Shown in pieces: positions 35,784-45,608 of a stretch of DNA of 64,000 nucleotides. Source of the stretch: Candidatus Hydrothermus pacificus (GTDB lineage: Bacteria > Hydrothermota > Hydrothermia > Hydrothermales > Hydrothermaceae); NCBI GenBank assembly GCA_002011615.1, contig MTOH01000002.1:20711-84710 (forward strand), written 5' to 3'. The translations under genes were made by a program, and so were the position numbers. The notes beneath the pieces are model-generated. The model saw nothing but the letters and a program-made list of their open reading frames with translations, was not told the DNA's origin and did not search any database. The stretch's first letter is position 1. Each line of letters starts with the position of its first letter.

Positions 35784-36472
35784 TCTCTGAATTCTTTTTC
35801 TGCATTACAAACTTTTACACATAAACCACATATGTGCTGGGAACCGAAGCCATATTTTTTAGCAAACTCTCTCAACTTTTCCAGACATCTCTCCATGTTG
35901 TAATCTTCAGGGGTTTCCCCGAGAGCATCTGCGGGACATATCTCAACACATTTCCGGCAGACTGTGCATATTCTGTCAATGGGGGTATCTATTTTTAATG
36001 GCATGTCTGTTAAGATTGTTGCAAGTCTTATTTTTGCGCCTTTTTCAGGATGAACTATGAGGTTATTTCTGCCTATCCAGCCCATACCTGCTTTTTTTGC
36101 AATCATTTTATGAGATAGATGGGCTTTCTGGGTTTTCCAGTCAACAATCTGAGAAGCAGGTATTGGCAGAGCTCGAAATCCCATTTCCTCTATCTTAAAA
36201 GACAATTTTAATGCGACCCTGTCAAGATAATAGTTTAGATTTTTATAATGATGAAGATAGAGTCTTGTGGGATGGTCTTCTATGGTATTCAACACCTCAT
36301 CAAGAACCCTTACAGCTATTGAGATGCCGTGCTTTAAATCTTTTATATTTTCATAGGAAAGATTTTCAAAATGGGGGATTAAATCTTCTATTTCAGTGAC
36401 TTTAAAATCAAAAATTACTTCATCATATGCTATTTTCTTTAGAATTCTATAATTTTGCTCAAAAATTCCCAT
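35771..36472 (-). CDS. short QueG-like double [4Fe-4S] protein
   Basis: 233 residues from ATG 36472. The frame is open to 36511, but a TTGAAA-N18-TATAAT promoter lies across that extension. The core resembles epoxyqueuosine reductase: GMGWIGRNNLIVHPEKGAKIRLATILTD, then two clusters (CTVCRKCVEICP; a single Cys in MERCLEKL; CGLCVKVC), eight Cys in all. True QueG is about 310-390 residues with a C-terminal HEAT region that is lacking here. So it may be an iron-sulfur electron carrier or a minimal reductase. tgt lies 7 kb away on the other strand. Confidence 0.8.
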   Translation of the reverse strand: MGIFEQNYRILKKIAYDEVIFDFKVTEIEDLIPHFENLSYENIKDLKHGISIAVRVLDEVLNTIEDHPTRLYLHHYKNLNYYLDRVALKLSFKIEEMGFRALPIPASQIVDWKTQKAHLSHKMIAKKAGMGWIGRNNLIVHPEKGAKIRLATILTDMPLKIDTPIDRICTVCRKCVEICPADALGETPEDYNMERCLEKLREFAKKYGFGSQHICGLCVKVCNAEKEFREWQK

Positions 36473-36481
36473 AATTATAAA

Positions 36482-36511
36482 ATTATAACTCATAAATTCT
36501 GTGCTTTTCAA
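36482..36511 (-). promoter_or_regulatory. putative promoter of the QueG-like gene
   Basis: Minus strand TTGAAA (36506-36511), 18-bp spacer, TATAAT (36482-36487), nine bases to ATG 36472. The leader would be 2-3 bases. This promoter decides my choice of start for the gene. Confidence 0.55.
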
Positions 36512-36542
36512 TTGGATATTTTGGATTTAATTTCTTTAAAAT
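36512..36542 (+). promoter_or_regulatory. putative leaderless promoter of the 36549 gene
   Basis: TTGGAT (36512-36517), 19-bp spacer, TAAAAT (36537-36542), then six bases and the ATG at 36549. The -35 is weak. The -10 and its distance to the ATG match the other leaderless candidates. It abuts the divergent QueG-like promoter. Confidence 0.45.
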
Positions 36543-36548
36543 TATAAT

Positions 36549-39500
36549 ATGAAGTTATTATATCTCTTTTTGACACTGTTTATAAATATAGGCCCTGAAG
36601 GGGGCATGGTATCCCAGATTGAGATTTCTCCTGTAACAGGCGATGTATATGCAGGTTTTACAGTGGGTGGATTTTATGTTACTCATGATAACGGTAATAC
36701 CTGGGAACCGATCATCAAGTATCCTGATTCTCTTTATTTTAAAGAATTTTCCTTTTTAAAGCCCCATTATTTCAAGCCCGATAGTGTTATGTATCTTATT
36801 GCAAAAGGAGACAATGATAAGTATTCCCGATATTTTACATTGAATCAGGTGGACTGGTATCCTGTGCAGGGCGCTTTGATTGATTCTTCACAGGAACCTG
36901 TGGGTATTGCTGTGGTTGGACCCTATATTCTCTGGGGATTTAAAAATATTATTTACAAAAGCGATTTTTGGGGAGGTGATAGCGGAGTTTTTTTTACACC
37001 AGAGACGCTTTATAATGAATTGACCAACTTTGGTGATACCATTTTAATTTCCGGAGTGGACGGTGCTTTCTTTTCTTACAATTTGGGAGGTACATGGGAT
37101 ACTCTGTATGTGGGACAGAACGTTACAACCTCAATGTTTTTACCTCCGAATCCGGATACTGTAAGTGCAGTGCTCTCTGTTCCCTTGAGTGGTGTTTATT
37201 ACCTTGTAAATAATGCATGGAGAACCAGTAATCTGACCGGCGTTTTTGTTGGGAAATTTCACATATATAATGATGTCCTATTTGCAATAGAGGGTGTTAG
37301 AATATGGCGAAGTTTTGACCATGGCAAAACTTTTGAACCCGTCCCTATACCTGATACCCTGAATTTTATGGTAAATGATGCTGTTTCCATTGCGGACACT
37401 CTTATGCTCGGGACAACAGGTGGTATTTTAATTTCCTATGACAATGGTGATAATTACTATTTTAGGAACGGAAATTTAAAAAAATTTGTTATATTTAATA
37501 TAGATGTCCATCCTTTTATAAAGAGAAATGTTCTTGTTTCTGTTTTTGGCACAGGACCTGTTAGAATTAATAATCTCGGCTCCGACTATAAAATAAATAA
37601 TAGAGGAATGGTTCTTCCCTATGTCTGGCAGTCCGTTTATCATCCACATGCCCCTGAAACTCTTTATACTGTTAATGCCTTTGAAAACAGAATGTACAGG
37701 TTTTCAAACGGTATGTGGGACACATTACCTTTGGACCCACCAAGACCGATCTTATTCATGTATGTTCACCCTGACAGCTCCCTGAAACACTTTTATTATG
37801 CAGGGACAAAAGACGGGATTTACATTTCAAAGGATTATGGCAGTACATGGGTTCAGAGGCTTGCAAATAGAGCTATATGGGACATAGAATTTTTGCCCAT
37901 ACAAGGGGATACAGTTCCTATTATTGTTGGAACATCCAGTAATGGATTTTTTATAAGCAGAGACACAGGGTTTACCTTTACCCAGATTCCCTATTTCCCG
38001 ACTGATTCAAACTTTGTAAGCTTTGATATGAACCCTTTTGACAGAAATGAAATTTACATATTAAATGCATTTGGTAAACTTTACAGAACAATGGATGGAG
38101 GAACCTCGTGGGATACTTTAAGTATTCCCCATTCACCGGAATTGTTCAATTTTTCATCAGTCAAAATATTGCCTTCTTATAAAGGCATATTCTATGTTTC
38201 TCAGGTAGGGGTGGATGGACTCTACCAGTTTTTTGAAAGAGGTGATACCTTTTTCTATTTTCTCAGAGATATCTATCCTCCTGCTGTGGTGAGTCTTGAA
38301 TTTTCAAGGATTCAACCATCAGGAGGGATACTTTATGCAGGAACTTTTGAAGGCACATGGTTTATGGCTGATACGAATATAAATATCAATTTTAACATCT
38401 TTGATGATACAATATTCACTCCGGAAGGTGATGGCATTGATGATTCATTAAGGTTTGAAATCCATATTTTTGATTCTTCAAATATAGGAAGAACAGACCT
38501 TTATGTGACTGATACGCTTGGAAATACTTATGTAAGAGCCAGTTATCCTCCATCAGAGTTTAATTTTGATAAACTAATATGGTATTTTGGATATGACTCC
38601 ACAGGAAAACAGATGCCTCCGGGAAGATATTTATGCAGGGTAAATAGTTTTGATGGATTTGCAAATGAGAAAACCATAGAAATTCCTTTTCATATAGATT
38701 ATATCCCTCTTCAAACGAGAAATCAGGATGCCTTTATGAATTTTAACCAGAGAAAAGTTGCAAAAAACGGTAACACTGTGCACATAGTTTATACATCCTG
38801 GGGAAATAATCCAGAGATTTATTATACCATGAAACAGGACACAACATGGCATTATCCTTTAAATGTATCAAACACGTTCCATGCAAAAAGTTATATGCCA
38901 GCATTATCAGCAGGAAATAAAACAGCGATTGTTTATATTGAGGCAGGAAGCAATTCTCCCCTGAGAATAGCCATTTACAGGAATGATACCCTTTTAAATC
39001 TGATTCCTGTGACCCGTCAAAGAGAGTGCGCTGACCCTGTTATCCTTGAAGATGATTTTGATGATTTTCATATTGTGTGGAGCGAAAAGCCCGCGGGTAT
39101 TTTTAACAGAATAGTTTATATGAAAATAAGAAACGATGGCTCTGTTGCCATTTCTCCTACGGAGATTGCAAATATTTCCTCTGCTGATATACATTCCCTT
39201 TATCTCTGTGAAGACAGCCTGGCGAATCTGTATCTTTTCTTTAAAAATTCTGTAGGTAACAAGATTTATTATAAAAAGGGTGATTTAAACGGTAACTGGC
39301 AACCCGAAGTGCTTGTTTTTGACGGCGAATTTCCCCAGGCGATTTCTGATAATCTTTCCAGAATTTATCTTCTTAGAGTGTTTGATTCAAACCTTTATTT
39401 TAATTATATGGAAGCAGATACCTGGAGTTCTGATTATAGAATAAATGAGTCTCAAAGTGTTAAACGCTATACCTCTTCAATGGACTCTCTTGGTAACCTT

Positions 39501-40301
39501 TATGTTTTATTTGAATCACCTGATTCATCAATTTATTTAAGAGTAAGAGATAATCTTGGCAACTGGGCAGATATTCAATATATGGGTAAGGGTAGTTATC
39601 CCCAGATGCCTGAGAAATTTAATGGATACTTTTATGTTCTTGAACTTGATAGCCTGCCTTTTACTATAAGAGAACGAAGCCTTACCTCTTATGGTGACAC
39701 AATTCCACCTTCTTTTACTTTTAATTTTAATCCTTCAGAACCTGCAATCGGAGAGGTTGATACAATAAAAATTTATTCTTCAGAGATTCTTAGAAGCATC
39801 CCTGAATTTTACATTGTCAGGAGTGATTCTTTTGTCTTTTTAAACATATATGAGGATACAACGACCTCGAGCCCCCTTGATTATATTTCTTATTTTGATT
39901 CCAGGGGATATGAACCTGGAAATGTTGTATTTGAAATTCGAGGGGTTGATGTTGCGGGAAATCTGGGCATAGAAAGAGACACCCTTGTTTTGAGAAAATC
40001 AGGTGAGTTTGTGCCTGAATGGAAGTTTGCAATATACCCCAATCCTGCAAGAAACACCGATGAAGTTCATATATCCTATTATATAAATGAGAATTCTGAC
40101 ATAAAAGTTAAGATATATACAATAACAGGTAGACACCTGAAAACAATAAATGGAAACGCAATTGGTGGTATGAGGAACGAAATTATATGGAAGTTTACAG
40201 ACAATGTACATTCAGGGCTCTACCTTGTTGTTTTTGAAGCAAGGGGGAAAAACACAGGTGATTTTAAAAGAATTATAAAGAGGTTGGGGGTAATAAGATG
40301 A
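36549..40301 (+). CDS. giant secreted propeller-repeat protein with C-terminal sorting domain
   Basis: 1250 residues. A short signal (KLLYLFLTLFINIG) is followed by BNR/YCF48-type repeats (GNTWEPI, GGTWDTL, HGKTFEPV, YGSTWVQR, GGTSWDTL) over about residues 10-620. Then comes a FlgD-like Ig segment (FTPEGDGIDDSLRFEI ... MPPGRYLCRVNSFDG, about 630-720), a second propeller-like region (about 740-1040), and a full CTD (FAIYPNPARNTDEVHISYYI ... VHSGLYLVVFEARG). Likely exported by a type IX-like route and displayed on the surface. It overlaps the PorV-TPR gene by four bases (ATGA), so cargo and a putative secretion component are coexpressed. Confidence 0.8.
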   Translation: MKLLYLFLTLFINIGPEGGMVSQIEISPVTGDVYAGFTVGGFYVTHDNGNTWEPIIKYPDSLYFKEFSFLKPHYFKPDSVMYLIAKGDNDKYSRYFTLNQVDWYPVQGALIDSSQEPVGIAVVGPYILWGFKNIIYKSDFWGGDSGVFFTPETLYNELTNFGDTILISGVDGAFFSYNLGGTWDTLYVGQNVTTSMFLPPNPDTVSAVLSVPLSGVYYLVNNAWRTSNLTGVFVGKFHIYNDVLFAIEGVRIWRSFDHGKTFEPVPIPDTLNFMVNDAVSIADTLMLGTTGGILISYDNGDNYYFRNGNLKKFVIFNIDVHPFIKRNVLVSVFGTGPVRINNLGSDYKINNRGMVLPYVWQSVYHPHAPETLYTVNAFENRMYRFSNGMWDTLPLDPPRPILFMYVHPDSSLKHFYYAGTKDGIYISKDYGSTWVQRLANRAIWDIEFLPIQGDTVPIIVGTSSNGFFISRDTGFTFTQIPYFPTDSNFVSFDMNPFDRNEIYILNAFGKLYRTMDGGTSWDTLSIPHSPELFNFSSVKILPSYKGIFYVSQVGVDGLYQFFERGDTFFYFLRDIYPPAVVSLEFSRIQPSGGILYAGTFEGTWFMADTNININFNIFDDTIFTPEGDGIDDSLRFEIHIFDSSNIGRTDLYVTDTLGNTYVRASYPPSEFNFDKLIWYFGYDSTGKQMPPGRYLCRVNSFDGFANEKTIEIPFHIDYIPLQTRNQDAFMNFNQRKVAKNGNTVHIVYTSWGNNPEIYYTMKQDTTWHYPLNVSNTFHAKSYMPALSAGNKTAIVYIEAGSNSPLRIAIYRNDTLLNLIPVTRQRECADPVILEDDFDDFHIVWSEKPAGIFNRIVYMKIRNDGSVAISPTEIANISSADIHSLYLCEDSLANLYLFFKNSVGNKIYYKKGDLNGNWQPEVLVFDGEFPQAISDNLSRIYLLRVFDSNLYFNYMEADTWSSDYRINESQSVKRYTSSMDSLGNLYVLFESPDSSIYLRVRDNLGNWADIQYMGKGSYPQMPEKFNGYFYVLELDSLPFTIRERSLTSYGDTIPPSFTFNFNPSEPAIGEVDTIKIYSSEILRSIPEFYIVRSDSFVFLNIYEDTTTSSPLDYISYFDSRGYEPGNVVFEIRGVDVAGNLGIERDTLVLRKSGEFVPEWKFAIYPNPARNTDEVHISYYINENSDIKVKIYTITGRHLKTINGNAIGGMRNEIIWKFTDNVHSGLYLVVFEARGKNTGDFKRIIKRLGVIR

Positions 40302-42214
40302 AGAGATATATTTTGATTTTTTTTGTCTTTGAAATTTTGTCTGCATCAGGTGCGGAATTTTTACTCATATACCCGGATGCAAGAGGTTCTGCTATGAGTT
40401 CACTCTTTTCCCTTTCAGAAGGAGTTGAGGGTATATACTGGAATCCTGCAAATCTGTCAAAAGTCAGTTACCCTGAGATTATTATGACTCATAGCGAATG
40501 GTTTTACAATACAAGATTTGATTATTTTGGTATTTCTTTTTATAAAGCGAAAGTCGGTCACATAGGATTTTCTCTCAGAGGTCTCTATTCTACAGGAATT
40601 GAGGTAAGGGAGGATACACTCCCATCCAGTGAAAAATATTCTATTCTTTACACAAATTCAACAGTTTCTTATTCAAAAAGATTAAAAAGTGTACTCCTCG
40701 GGCTGAATCTAAAAGTAATATACGGGAGTATATACAAGAGTTCGGCATTCTCCTTTGCAGGAGACATAGGGTTTAGTTATCCTTATAAACTTTTTAACTT
40801 TTCCTTTACATTAAAAAATCTGGGGCTTCCTATGAAATTTGAGCAAAAAGCAGACCCCCTTCCTCTTCAAATAGGAGGTGGCATAGGATTTTCTACTTAT
40901 TCAAAAAATTTAAAATTTGAGATAGGTGGATTTTATGATATTTCTGATAAGTGGTGGGTTGCAGGAGCCGGAGGAGAATATGTGCTCTGGGATATATTCT
41001 CATTAAGACTGGGATACTCCACGAATATTTATAACATTCCAGAAGGGATGGGTATAACCTATGGTGGGGGAGTTAAGTTCTTTGGGTTAAACTTTGATTA
41101 TTCTTACATACCTTATGGGATACTGGGTCAAACCCATAGATTTACACTCAAATATAATTTTGAGATTTTTCAGAAAAAAAGAAAAGCAGCTATTGAGAAA
41201 ATGCTTGAGATAAAGGCAAGAGAGGAGTTAAGAAAAAAAGAAAAAATGGTTGCTCAGAATTATATAAATTCTGGTAAGGAGAAAATGGATAGAGGAGAGC
41301 TTGATGAAGCAAAGAAGGATTTTGACATAGCACTTATATGGGACCCTGAAAATGAAGAGGCAAGAAGACTTTATATTCTTGCAGAATCAAGAATTCTTAC
41401 AAAGAAAATTACCGAATATTTTTTAAATGTAAGAAAATATATGAGTCAAAAGGACTATGCAAAATCAATGTTTTACATCCAGGAAATTTTAAAAATAGAC
41501 CCTGAAAACCCTGATGCAAAGGCTCTGGAAGACTCTGTTGAGATACTTATAAAGGAGAAAACAGAGGTTGAATTCAGGAAGAAAGAGACAAAAGATTACT
41601 TTGACACCGGACTTAAGTTTTTTAAAAAGGGTGATTACAACAAAGCCAGAAATTATTTTTCAAAAATTTTACAGATTGAACCTGAAAATGTTCAGGCTAA
41701 GAGATATTACGATGAATGTAACACCGGGGTAGAACAGCTCTACTCATTTTACTATCAAAAAGGCAGGCAATTGTATAAGGGTAAAAAGTATATTGAGGCA
41801 AAGAGTATGCTTGAAAGAGCTATGAATTACAAAAGCACAAAAGAACTTCAGGAATTAATTCATGATGTTAAGCTTAAAATCAAGCAAATAGCTGATGATA
41901 ATTACGCAAAAGGGGTTCAACTTTTCAACAAAGGAGAAATAGAAGATGCCTATTTCTACTTTATAAAGGCAAGGACCTATGACTCTGAAAATACAAAGAT
42001 CAACTCATATATAACGAGAATTGAAAGGGATTACAGTGATAAGATTGACGAAGATAAGATATATTTAAAAGGAATTGAAGCTTATGTAGAAAATGATTTT
42101 CAAACTGCGATAAATTGCTGGGTAAAGGTCAGAGAGATAAATCCCGAATACCCCAATGTTGATAAAAATATTCAGAGAGCAAAGTCAAAACTTGAAGAGC
42201 TTAAGAAAGGATGA
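40298..42214 (+). CDS. PorV/PorQ-family outer-membrane protein fused to TPR repeats
   Basis: 638 residues. A signal peptide (RYILIFFVFEILSASG) and a PorV/PorQ (UPF0164) barrel domain fill about 20-295, with PDARGSAMSSLFSLSEGVEGIYWNPANLS at the start and the barrel strands after it. A Lys/Glu-rich helix (about 295-320) leads to five or six tetratricopeptide repeats to the C-terminus (YINSGKEKMDRGELDEAKKD; YFDTGLKFFKKGDYNKARNY; YAKGVQLFNKGEIEDAYFYF; YLKGIEAYVENDFQTAINCW). PorV shuttles type IX cargo in Bacteroidetes; the TPR tail is not part of that family. It overlaps both neighbours by four bases. Confidence 0.82.
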   Translation: MKRYILIFFVFEILSASGAEFLLIYPDARGSAMSSLFSLSEGVEGIYWNPANLSKVSYPEIIMTHSEWFYNTRFDYFGISFYKAKVGHIGFSLRGLYSTGIEVREDTLPSSEKYSILYTNSTVSYSKRLKSVLLGLNLKVIYGSIYKSSAFSFAGDIGFSYPYKLFNFSFTLKNLGLPMKFEQKADPLPLQIGGGIGFSTYSKNLKFEIGGFYDISDKWWVAGAGGEYVLWDIFSLRLGYSTNIYNIPEGMGITYGGGVKFFGLNFDYSYIPYGILGQTHRFTLKYNFEIFQKKRKAAIEKMLEIKAREELRKKEKMVAQNYINSGKEKMDRGELDEAKKDFDIALIWDPENEEARRLYILAESRILTKKITEYFLNVRKYMSQKDYAKSMFYIQEILKIDPENPDAKALEDSVEILIKEKTEVEFRKKETKDYFDTGLKFFKKGDYNKARNYFSKILQIEPENVQAKRYYDECNTGVEQLYSFYYQKGRQLYKGKKYIEAKSMLERAMNYKSTKELQELIHDVKLKIKQIADDNYAKGVQLFNKGEIEDAYFYFIKARTYDSENTKINSYITRIERDYSDKIDEDKIYLKGIEAYVENDFQTAINCWVKVREINPEYPNVDKNIQRAKSKLEELKKG

Positions 42215-43539
42215 GGTTTAAGTTTCCTATAAGATATAAAGTCCTTTTACTGCTTTTGTTTTTGCTCGGATTGACTTCTTTTCTCTTTTACAAATTCATA
42301 GGTGATTTTACAATCAATTCTTTAAAAGATGAAATTAATAAAAGGATGGATTCAGTTGTTCAAAACCTTGTATCTACATGTGAAGACCCTCTGATTGAAA
42401 AGGATGACCTTTTCCTTGCTAAAATCACAAAAGAGGTGAAAGAAAAAGAAGGTCTTGAATATGCAATGGTTCTGGATAAAGACAATATCATATTTGCCCA
42501 CAGTGATTTAAAACACTTCGGTAAAAAATATGAAAAGGAAAAATTCAAAAGCCCTCATATCTTTGTGAAGGAAAAGGAAATATATCTTGCAGGCAAAAAA
42601 TATCTTGGTAAGGTGATAATAGGAATTTCAATAGATGTTATTAAAAAGAAAGTGCGAAGATTGCAGGGCATGGTTCTCCTTATAACCATTTTGATTTTTA
42701 CTCTGGGTTTCCTGTTAACACTTCTAATAACAAAGTTTATCACAGACCCTGTTAATCTACTTAAAAGAGGAACTGTTGAGATAGCAAGGGGAAATTATGA
42801 TTATAGAATAAAAAAATACCCAAAGGATGAGATAGGAGACCTGGCTATTGCATTCAACGAAATGGCAAAGAGTTTGAGAGAAAAAGAGATGATAAAAGAT
42901 GCTTTCAGAAGGTATGTGTCCAAACAGGTGGCAGAAGAAATATTTAAAAATCCGGAAAGGTATTTCCAGAGTTTAAAGGGTGAAAGAAGAAAAGTTGCGG
43001 TTCTGTTTGCTGATATAAGAGGTTTTACGCCTCTTGCTGAAAGATTACCCCCTGAAAAGGTTGTCAATATCCTGAACAATTATTTAACAAAGATGACAGA
43101 AGTGGTCTTTAAATACGAAGGAACCCTTGATAAATTTATAGGTGATTGTATAATGAGTGTTTTTGGCGCTCCCATCTCTCATGGGGATGATGCCTGGAGA
43201 GCGGTTAAAGTTGCATGGGAGATTCAGAGGTATCTGGCAATCCAGAATGAGAACAAAGAGGATGTGGAAAAACTGAAAGTCGGAATAGGTATAAGTTATG
43301 GTGAGGCGGTTGTGGGTAATATAGGTTCAAAAGAAAGGTTGGAATACACAGTTATAGGTGATTCTGTGAATCTCGCTTCGAGGCTTGAATCAATTGCAAA
43401 AGGAGGGGAGATACTCATATCTTCAGAGGTCTATGAAAGTATGAAAGATAAGATTTTAGCTGAGAAATTGCCTCCGACCAAGGTCAAGGGGAAGAAAAGG
43501 GAAGTTGTAATCTACAGGGTAAAAGAAGTTCTTTTCTGA
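42211..43539 (+). CDS. membrane class III adenylate cyclase
   Basis: 442 residues: membrane helix (about 11-28), an extracytoplasmic Cache-like sensor (about 30-145), a second helix (about 149-172), HAMP (about 172-225), then the cyclase domain (about 255-430). Metal Asp residues lie in VLFADIRGF and FIGDC; the adenine-specifying pair is Lys in LDKFIGD and Asp in VIGDSVNLASRLE; the Asn and Arg of NLASR complete the site. The Lys/Asp pair predicts cAMP and not cGMP. A cNMP-binding protein is encoded at 59945. Confidence 0.93.
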   Translation: MRFKFPIRYKVLLLLLFLLGLTSFLFYKFIGDFTINSLKDEINKRMDSVVQNLVSTCEDPLIEKDDLFLAKITKEVKEKEGLEYAMVLDKDNIIFAHSDLKHFGKKYEKEKFKSPHIFVKEKEIYLAGKKYLGKVIIGISIDVIKKKVRRLQGMVLLITILIFTLGFLLTLLITKFITDPVNLLKRGTVEIARGNYDYRIKKYPKDEIGDLAIAFNEMAKSLREKEMIKDAFRRYVSKQVAEEIFKNPERYFQSLKGERRKVAVLFADIRGFTPLAERLPPEKVVNILNNYLTKMTEVVFKYEGTLDKFIGDCIMSVFGAPISHGDDAWRAVKVAWEIQRYLAIQNENKEDVEKLKVGIGISYGEAVVGNIGSKERLEYTVIGDSVNLASRLESIAKGGEILISSEVYESMKDKILAEKLPPTKVKGKKREVVIYRVKEVLF

Positions 43540-43541
43540 AC

Positions 43542-44663
43542 ATGGGATTTAGAATAATTCAAAAAGACGGGAATGCAAGATATGGTATTTTAGATACCAA
43601 ATCAGGAAGTGTTGAAACACCCCTATTTTTACCGGTTGCGTCGCAGGCAACAGTAAAAACAATGCCTCCTGATGTTCTAAAAAAGATAGGTGTGAATGCC
43701 GTAATATCAAACACCTATCATCTACATCTGAGACCCGGAGAAAATATAATAAAAAAGATGGGAGGAATTCACAAGTTTATGAATTTTGATGGCATTATTT
43801 TTACAGATTCAGGTGGCTTTCAGGTCTATTCCCTCTCTGATTTAAAAAAAGTTACAGAAGAAGGCATAGAATTTAAATCTCATATAGATGGTAAAAAGAT
43901 ATTTTTTACACCTGAAAAAGTGATAGAAATACAGAGCGACATAGGGAGTGATGTTATGATGGTTCTGGATGAATGTCCGCCCTATCCTGTTACATACGAG
44001 TATGCAAAAGAGTCTCTCAATCTCACACTGAAATGGGCTGAGAGGTCAAAAAGATTTTTCAATCAGAAATTTAAAGGTAAAAGAGCAAAACCCCTTTTGT
44101 TTGGCATAGGACAGGGTAGTGTTTATATTGATTTGAGGAGAGAAGGTATTGAGAGGTTAAAAGAATTTGATTTTGATGGATATGCAATAGGAGGACTTGC
44201 AGTTGGTGAACCAAAGGATTACAGAGAGCGGGTGGTGAGCGAAATTTTACCCTTTTATCCGGAAGAAAAACCCCGATATTTGATGGGAGTGGGATATCCA
44301 GAAGATATATTTTTCTCTGTTAAAAATGGAGTGGATATATTTGATTGTGTTTTGCCTACGAGGAATGCAAGGACTGGATTGGTTTTTACATCTCGTGGTA
44401 AATTGAGAATAAAAAATGCAAAATATACAGATGATGTCCTGCCCCTTGACCCGGACTGTGAATGTTATGTCTGTACCCATTTTACAAGGGCTTACATAAG
44501 ACATCTTTTCCAGGCAGAGGAGTATCTCTCTTTATACCTTGCCACCTATCACTCCCTTTTTTTCTTTTCCAGGTTGATGGAGAGAATAAGAGAGGCAATA
44601 AGAGAAAAAAGACTTGAGAAATTTGAAAAAGAGTTTTTCAGCAAATACAGTATTCAGGAATGA
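43542..44663 (+). CDS. tgt: tRNA-guanine transglycosylase
   Basis: Exchanges guanine-34 for preQ1 in tRNAs with GUN anticodons (queuosine pathway). The 373 residues contain LPVASQATVKTM, NTYHLHLRPGE, the active-site DSGGFQVYSL, GIGQGS, AIGGLAVGEP, the nucleophile region DIFDCVLPTRNARTG, and the zinc site CECYVCTHFTRAYIRHL with a distal His. Length and motifs are standard for bacterial Tgt. It follows the cyclase by two bases and overlaps the radical-SAM gene by four. Confidence 0.97.
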   Translation: MGFRIIQKDGNARYGILDTKSGSVETPLFLPVASQATVKTMPPDVLKKIGVNAVISNTYHLHLRPGENIIKKMGGIHKFMNFDGIIFTDSGGFQVYSLSDLKKVTEEGIEFKSHIDGKKIFFTPEKVIEIQSDIGSDVMMVLDECPPYPVTYEYAKESLNLTLKWAERSKRFFNQKFKGKRAKPLLFGIGQGSVYIDLRREGIERLKEFDFDGYAIGGLAVGEPKDYRERVVSEILPFYPEEKPRYLMGVGYPEDIFFSVKNGVDIFDCVLPTRNARTGLVFTSRGKLRIKNAKYTDDVLPLDPDCECYVCTHFTRAYIRHLFQAEEYLSLYLATYHSLFFFSRLMERIREAIREKRLEKFEKEFFSKYSIQE

Positions 44664-45592
44664 GTTATCCTTCTTATGTTGAACTCTATCAATCAGGTGA
44701 ACTTGAAAAAAGGGTTAATAAGGCTCTTGAATATTTAAAAAAATGTGTGATATGCCCTAGGAGTTGCAAAGCCGACCGATGGGAGAATGAAAAAGGAGAG
44801 TGTGGAGTAGGCAGATTTGCGGTGGTCTCCTCTTTTGGACCTCATTTTGGTGAGGAACCTCCCCTTGTTGGCAGATATGGTAGCGGGACAGTATTTTTTT
44901 CAGGTTGTAATCTTCACTGTGTATTCTGCCAGAATTATGAGATAAGCCAGCTTCTGGAAGGCAGAAAGGTTGACCCCTTTACCCTTGCTGAGATTTTTCT
45001 TGAAGTCCAAAAAATCGGTTGCCATAACTTAAATCTCGTGAGTCCCACCCATGTTGTTCCTCAGATTCTGGAAGCTCTTTTAATTGCAATTCCAAAAGGC
45101 TTAAGAATTCCTATAGTTTACAATACGGGTGGTTATGATTCTATATTAATGTTAAAGTTACTGAATGGAATTGTTGATATATACATGCCCGATACTAGAT
45201 ATTCTGATTCTGATAAAGGCAAAAAGTATTCTGATATAGATAGTTATTTTGAGGTCTCAAAAAAAATTTTAAAGGAGATGCATACACAGGTTGGAGACCT
45301 TGTTATAAAAAACGGAGTTGCAGTAAAGGGACTTTTAATAAGACATCTTGTTTTACCCGAGAGAATTGCCGGTTCCTTTAAAACCCTTGATTTTATCGCA
45401 AAGGAACTATCTTTAAACTCCTATATAAATATAATGGACCAGTACAGACCCTGTTATAAAGCATATTCTTTCCCCGAACTTTCAAGAAGGATAACACGTC
45501 AGGAATATCAGGAAGTTGTGGGATATGCTAAAAAACTGGGATTTAAAAGGGGTATTCCCTTTGACTATAATAGAAATAGACTGATTTTATAA
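44660..45592 (+). CDS. PflX-like radical SAM protein (COG1313 type)
   Basis: 310 residues. An N-terminal Cys-rich segment (CVICPRSCKADRW, then GECGVG) precedes the radical-SAM motif GCNLHCVFCQNYEIS (CxxxCxxC, about residues 91-105). NLVSPTHVVPQI, YNTGGYDS and MDQYRPCYKA follow. This matches the uncharacterised PflX group, related to pyruvate-formate-lyase activases; no glycyl-radical enzyme is adjacent. It is last in the plus-strand unit, 16 bases from a convergent M23 gene. Confidence 0.9.
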   Translation: MSYPSYVELYQSGELEKRVNKALEYLKKCVICPRSCKADRWENEKGECGVGRFAVVSSFGPHFGEEPPLVGRYGSGTVFFSGCNLHCVFCQNYEISQLLEGRKVDPFTLAEIFLEVQKIGCHNLNLVSPTHVVPQILEALLIAIPKGLRIPIVYNTGGYDSILMLKLLNGIVDIYMPDTRYSDSDKGKKYSDIDSYFEVSKKILKEMHTQVGDLVIKNGVAVKGLLIRHLVLPERIAGSFKTLDFIAKELSLNSYINIMDQYRPCYKAYSFPELSRRITRQEYQEVVGYAKKLGFKRGIPFDYNRNRLIL

Positions 45593-45608
45593 TGGTGTAA
45601 TTTGGCAA

